DNA of 7,421 bases. It comes from an uncultured Moraxella sp. GTDB taxonomy: Bacteria; Pseudomonadota; Gammaproteobacteria; Pseudomonadales; Moraxellaceae. The stretch spans positions 1-7,421 of the forward strand of contig CAKAQU010000082.1 of NCBI GenBank assembly GCA_916720335.1, read 5' to 3'. Of this stretch, positions 5,017-7,421 are shown in pieces. The translations under genes and the position numbers were made by a program. Position 1 is the first letter of the stretch, and every line of letters starts with the position of its first letter. A model generated the notes under the pieces. It was not told where the DNA came from. It saw only the letters and a list, made by a program, of their open reading frames with translations, and searched no databases.

Positions 5017-6600
5017 ATGGGTACAATTACAAAACGCACAACCACAAATGGCAAAATTCGCTATGTTGCCAGTGTTCGCCAAAATCGCAAAGGTAACAAT
5101 TTTAGTCAATCCAAGACATTTAGTAAAGAAAGTTTGGCAAAAGAATGGATTAGAAAAACTGAAGCCGAATTGGAGCTAAACGGTAACATCGCCAAAAAAT
5201 CCACCAATGACACACTTGCCACACTGATTTTACGCTACCGTGATGAAGTGGCAGAGCAGTTTAATCCTAAATACACCAAAAATCTAACCCGTATGGCAGG
5301 CTATCTGATTGCCAAAAAACAAGTAGGCACACTCACACGCCAAGACTTTTCCGCTTTTGCTTTGTGGCGATTTCGTGGTGATAATGGCAATGATGGTGTA
5401 ACGCCATCTACTATCAAGAGTGATTTTTCATTTTTGGGGGCGGTGATTGACCATGCTGTTACCGCTTGGGGCTTGCCACTTGAAACTGTACAATTTGAAT
5501 TACAACAAGCTAGCATTGCGCTACGAAAAAGGCGGATTATTACTAACTCCAAATCCCTTGACCGCACTCCCACCAATGACGAATTAACCACTCTAACGAC
5601 CTATTTTTACAATCAATGGCTTAGAGGGCGAACCACCGTACCTATGCACCTTGTGATGTGGCTTGCTATTTATACTGCAAGACGGCAAGATGAGCTAATG
5701 AATTTACGTCTATCTGATTTTGACCGACACAACGCTCAATGGCTTGTCCGAGATGTCAAAAATCCAGATGGCTCAAAAGGCAATCATAAATACGCTCATC
5801 TTGAACCAAACGCCCTAGCTATCATTGATGAGCTGTTACAGCCCAACGTTAGAAACCGCATGATTTATTCAGGCTATGGTGATGAGTTACTTATCCCTGC
5901 CAATACTCGTACCGTTGGGTCCTATTTTAGCCGTGCTTGCCACGTCTGCGAGATTGACGGTTTGCGTTTTCATGACTTACGCCACGAAGCCGCTACACGA
6001 TTGGCAGAAGATAACTGGAGTATCCCACAGATTCAAACCGTTACTCTACATGCATCTTGGAAAAGCCTACAACGTTATGTCAATCTTAAAAAACGACCAG
6101 AACGGCTTGATTATTGGGATATCTTAGCCAATCTTGACCCCAAAATCGCCATCACCCCTGCACCACGCCACATTAATGACCTAGACATCAAAAACGCTCA
6201 AATTGCCATTGATAGAGCCATTTTGACCGCTCCAACCACGCCTTACCCCGCCATTAACAACCTGCTGACTGACTTTATTGCCAATTTTAAGCCATCAAAA
6301 AAAGTAGTGGACAGCTTTAAAGAGCGGGCAGAAATTGATAATTTATTTTTATTTGACAGACTAAGACGGCAATTTGTCATCGCCTACACCCAAAATGCAT
6401 GGGAAAAATGGCTCATAGAGCGAGTTACCCCAAAACTTTGGGTGGATATGCCAAATGGTACAACGCACTTTTATGTGCCAACACTTGACGCGTTAAAAAT
6501 CGATGGTAAAAGCGTTTGTCGGTTTGATGATAAATGGATAGAGATTGGGGCGTATTTTGAAGCGGTGGGGACTTTAATTACAACACATAGCCCCCTGTAA
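5017..6600 (+). CDS. Tyrosine recombinase (phage/island integrase) with long C-terminal extension
   Basis: The 527-residue integrase would cut and rejoin DNA at attachment sites through a covalent tyrosine intermediate. Residues 1-55 (GTITKRTTTNGKIRYVASVRQNRKG) resemble an arm-type DNA-binding domain, about 65-175 is the helical core-binding domain, and about 180-365 is the catalytic domain. The catalytic set is Arg223 (RRQDEL), a lysine near 248-258, His319 and Arg322 (HDLRHEA), His345 (LHASW) and the nucleophile Tyr354 (LQRYV), with the normal nine-residue His-to-Tyr spacing. Most relatives end shortly after the tyrosine; this one continues about 150 residues (375-527) with no motif I recognise. 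No catalytic residue is missing, so it is probably active. It diverges from dusB, has only a weak ribosome site, and ends at a terminator. Context suggests one end of a mobile island. Confidence 0.9.
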   Translation: MGTITKRTTTNGKIRYVASVRQNRKGNNFSQSKTFSKESLAKEWIRKTEAELELNGNIAKKSTNDTLATLILRYRDEVAEQFNPKYTKNLTRMAGYLIAKKQVGTLTRQDFSAFALWRFRGDNGNDGVTPSTIKSDFSFLGAVIDHAVTAWGLPLETVQFELQQASIALRKRRIITNSKSLDRTPTNDELTTLTTYFYNQWLRGRTTVPMHLVMWLAIYTARRQDELMNLRLSDFDRHNAQWLVRDVKNPDGSKGNHKYAHLEPNALAIIDELLQPNVRNRMIYSGYGDELLIPANTRTVGSYFSRACHVCEIDGLRFHDLRHEAATRLAEDNWSIPQIQTVTLHASWKSLQRYVNLKKRPERLDYWDILANLDPKIAITPAPRHINDLDIKNAQIAIDRAILTAPTTPYPAINNLLTDFIANFKPSKKVVDSFKERAEIDNLFLFDRLRRQFVIAYTQNAWEKWLIERVTPKLWVDMPNGTTHFYVPTLDALKIDGKSVCRFDDKWIEIGAYFEAVGTLITTHSPL

Positions 6601-6638
6601 ATAGTTGTGTGTCATAATAAAATGCTTGACAAATAAAG

Positions 6639-6675
6639 GGGATTGGGGATATCTAAAATTACCAATCCCGTTTTT
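6639..6675 (+). terminator. Terminator after the integrase, between convergent genes
   Basis: GGGATTGG (6639-6646) pairs with CCAATCCC (6662-6669) across a 15-base loop and is followed one base later by five T residues (6671-6675). It lies 38 bases after the integrase stop. On the minus strand the same stem is followed only by CTTTATTTG, so termination of the convergent nuclease gene would be weaker. Confidence 0.7.
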
Positions 6676-6689
6676 AGCAAATCAGATTG

Positions 6690-7421
6690 TTAGTAACGTT
6701 TTAATTTTTCAAAAAAGTCATTATCCATAATTAATTTAGGTTTAGTTTCTACTTGTTTTAATCCAACCTCATGGGTCATCATTAGATCAATTAGAGTGTA
6801 TTGATCAACCAAAATCAAGCTATGAGTATGAAGATTTTCTATATAATCTAATGCTGGCTTGGTAAATGTAGTGGTAGTGATAAAAATTCCATGATGGTTG
6901 TTTTTTTGTGGAGGATAAGCACCAACAAAATTACGTAATTCACGGTTGGAAATATTATTGCCTTGACTGTATAATTTGGCTTGGATGTAGTAAGTATGAC
7001 TTTCGCCATTTGGATAGTCTTGCAAAATCAAGCCATCGATTCCACCGTCATTACTTCTGCCTGTATGACGGGATGTTAAACTGGTTTCTGGGCTTTCATT
7101 TTCCAAAGAACGTTCAACCAATTTTAAACAAAACCATTCAAATTGCAGTGGAGTCAGACTTTCAAATTGAGTCATAATCATACTCGGCGTTACTTTGGCA
7201 AAGCCATCACCAACCATCACATCTTGGTAATTATTCATAAACAAAGAGGTTCTACGTGTAGTTTCCTCAATTAAATAATTAATCAAAGGGTCGCCACCAT
7301 TACCATAAGCAACCTTGTTAGCTCTTTTAAGATCACTGTATGATTTATTATCAAAACGTTCTAAGTTTGTGTTTTCTTTACCGTCCAAACCGAAACCGTG
7401 CAGGTCTTGGCAGCCGAAGTA
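6690..7421 (-). CDS. Mrr-type restriction endonuclease-like protein, 5' end beyond the window
   Basis: The C-terminal half carries a Mrr-like PD-(D/E)XK nuclease domain. Numbering from the TTG at 7388: helix FEWFCLKLVERS with Glu84, RSNDGGIDG with Asp118, then YYIQAK giving Gln136-x-Lys138, followed by ISNRELRNFVGAY (146-158) and a strand GIFITTTTFT (167-176). These match the D/QxK catalytic arrangement of Mrr nucleases, many of which cut methylated foreign DNA (type IV restriction); some belong to type II systems. Residues 1-75 are of unknown type. The frame continues without a stop past that TTG to the window edge (11 more codons), so the gene is probably longer. The last 35-40 bases are much richer in G+C than the rest. 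No methyltransferase is visible in the window. Likely defence cargo of the integrase-bearing element (inference). Confidence 0.75.
   Translation of the reverse strand, partial: YFGCQDLHGFGLDGKENTNLERFDNKSYSDLKRANKVAYGNGGDPLINYLIEETTRRTSLFMNNYQDVMVGDGFAKVTPSMIMTQFESLTPLQFEWFCLKLVERSLENESPETSLTSRHTGRSNDGGIDGLILQDYPNGESHTYYIQAKLYSQGNNISNRELRNFVGAYPPQKNNHHGIFITTTTFTKPALDYIENLHTHSLILVDQYTLIDLMMTHEVGLKQVETKPKLIMDNDFFEKLKRY

Noticed and set aside
5301..5591. 96-codon minus-strand frame inside the integrase gene
   Set aside because: Lies wholly within a gene with a complete catalytic set; the translation has no recognisable domain and the frame has no ribosome site.
6626..6654. Perfect TTGACA with a possible downstream -10
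   Set aside because: No acceptable -10 at 16-18 bases, and it would fire into a terminator and a convergent gene.
7386..7388. TTG at 7388 as the true start of the nuclease gene
   Set aside because: The frame stays open to the window edge, no Shine-Dalgarno precedes it, and the upstream codons read as plausible protein.

Overview
The window looks like chromosomal DNA of an AT-rich gammaproteobacterium, most likely Moraxellaceae and probably Moraxella. This rests on base composition and on the LolC/LolD, DUF2062, Dps-like and DusB proteins read here; no database search was possible. No rRNA, tRNA, CRISPR array or insertion sequence is visible, and no stretch over about 150 bases lacks a gene.

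Left part (1-1814, + strand): the 3' end of a YcxB-like membrane protein gene, then a monocistronic Dps-family iron-storage gene with its own promoter, strong Shine-Dalgarno and clear terminator, then a DUF2062 membrane protein gene with an extended -10 promoter and a U-rich leader lacking a Shine-Dalgarno. Middle part (1853-4909, - strand): dusB (tRNA dihydrouridine synthase), then a lolC/lolF-type permease and lolD ATPase 10 bases apart. LolC/F and LolD form the inner-membrane ABC machine that releases lipoproteins to LolA. lolD converges with the DUF2062 gene.

Right part (5017-7421) has an accessory character. A tyrosine recombinase gene diverges from the 5' end of dusB, and a Mrr-type PD-(D/E)XK nuclease gene, open at the right edge, converges on it with a hairpin terminator between. 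The dusB/integrase intergenic region (4910-5016) is packed with short repeats: a 10-base phased CATAAA array, an AACAT-ATGTT palindrome, paired GTAGTATA-TTGCA boxes and a tandem GAGTTGCAA. The simplest reading is one end of an integrated island or prophage placed against the dusB promoter/5' end, carrying a defence nuclease as cargo. That is inference, since no second attachment site lies in the window.

The main oddities are a roughly 150-residue C-terminal extension on the integrase, the repeat-dense dusB/int junction, and an abrupt rise in G+C over the last 35-40 bases, inside the nuclease reading frame.
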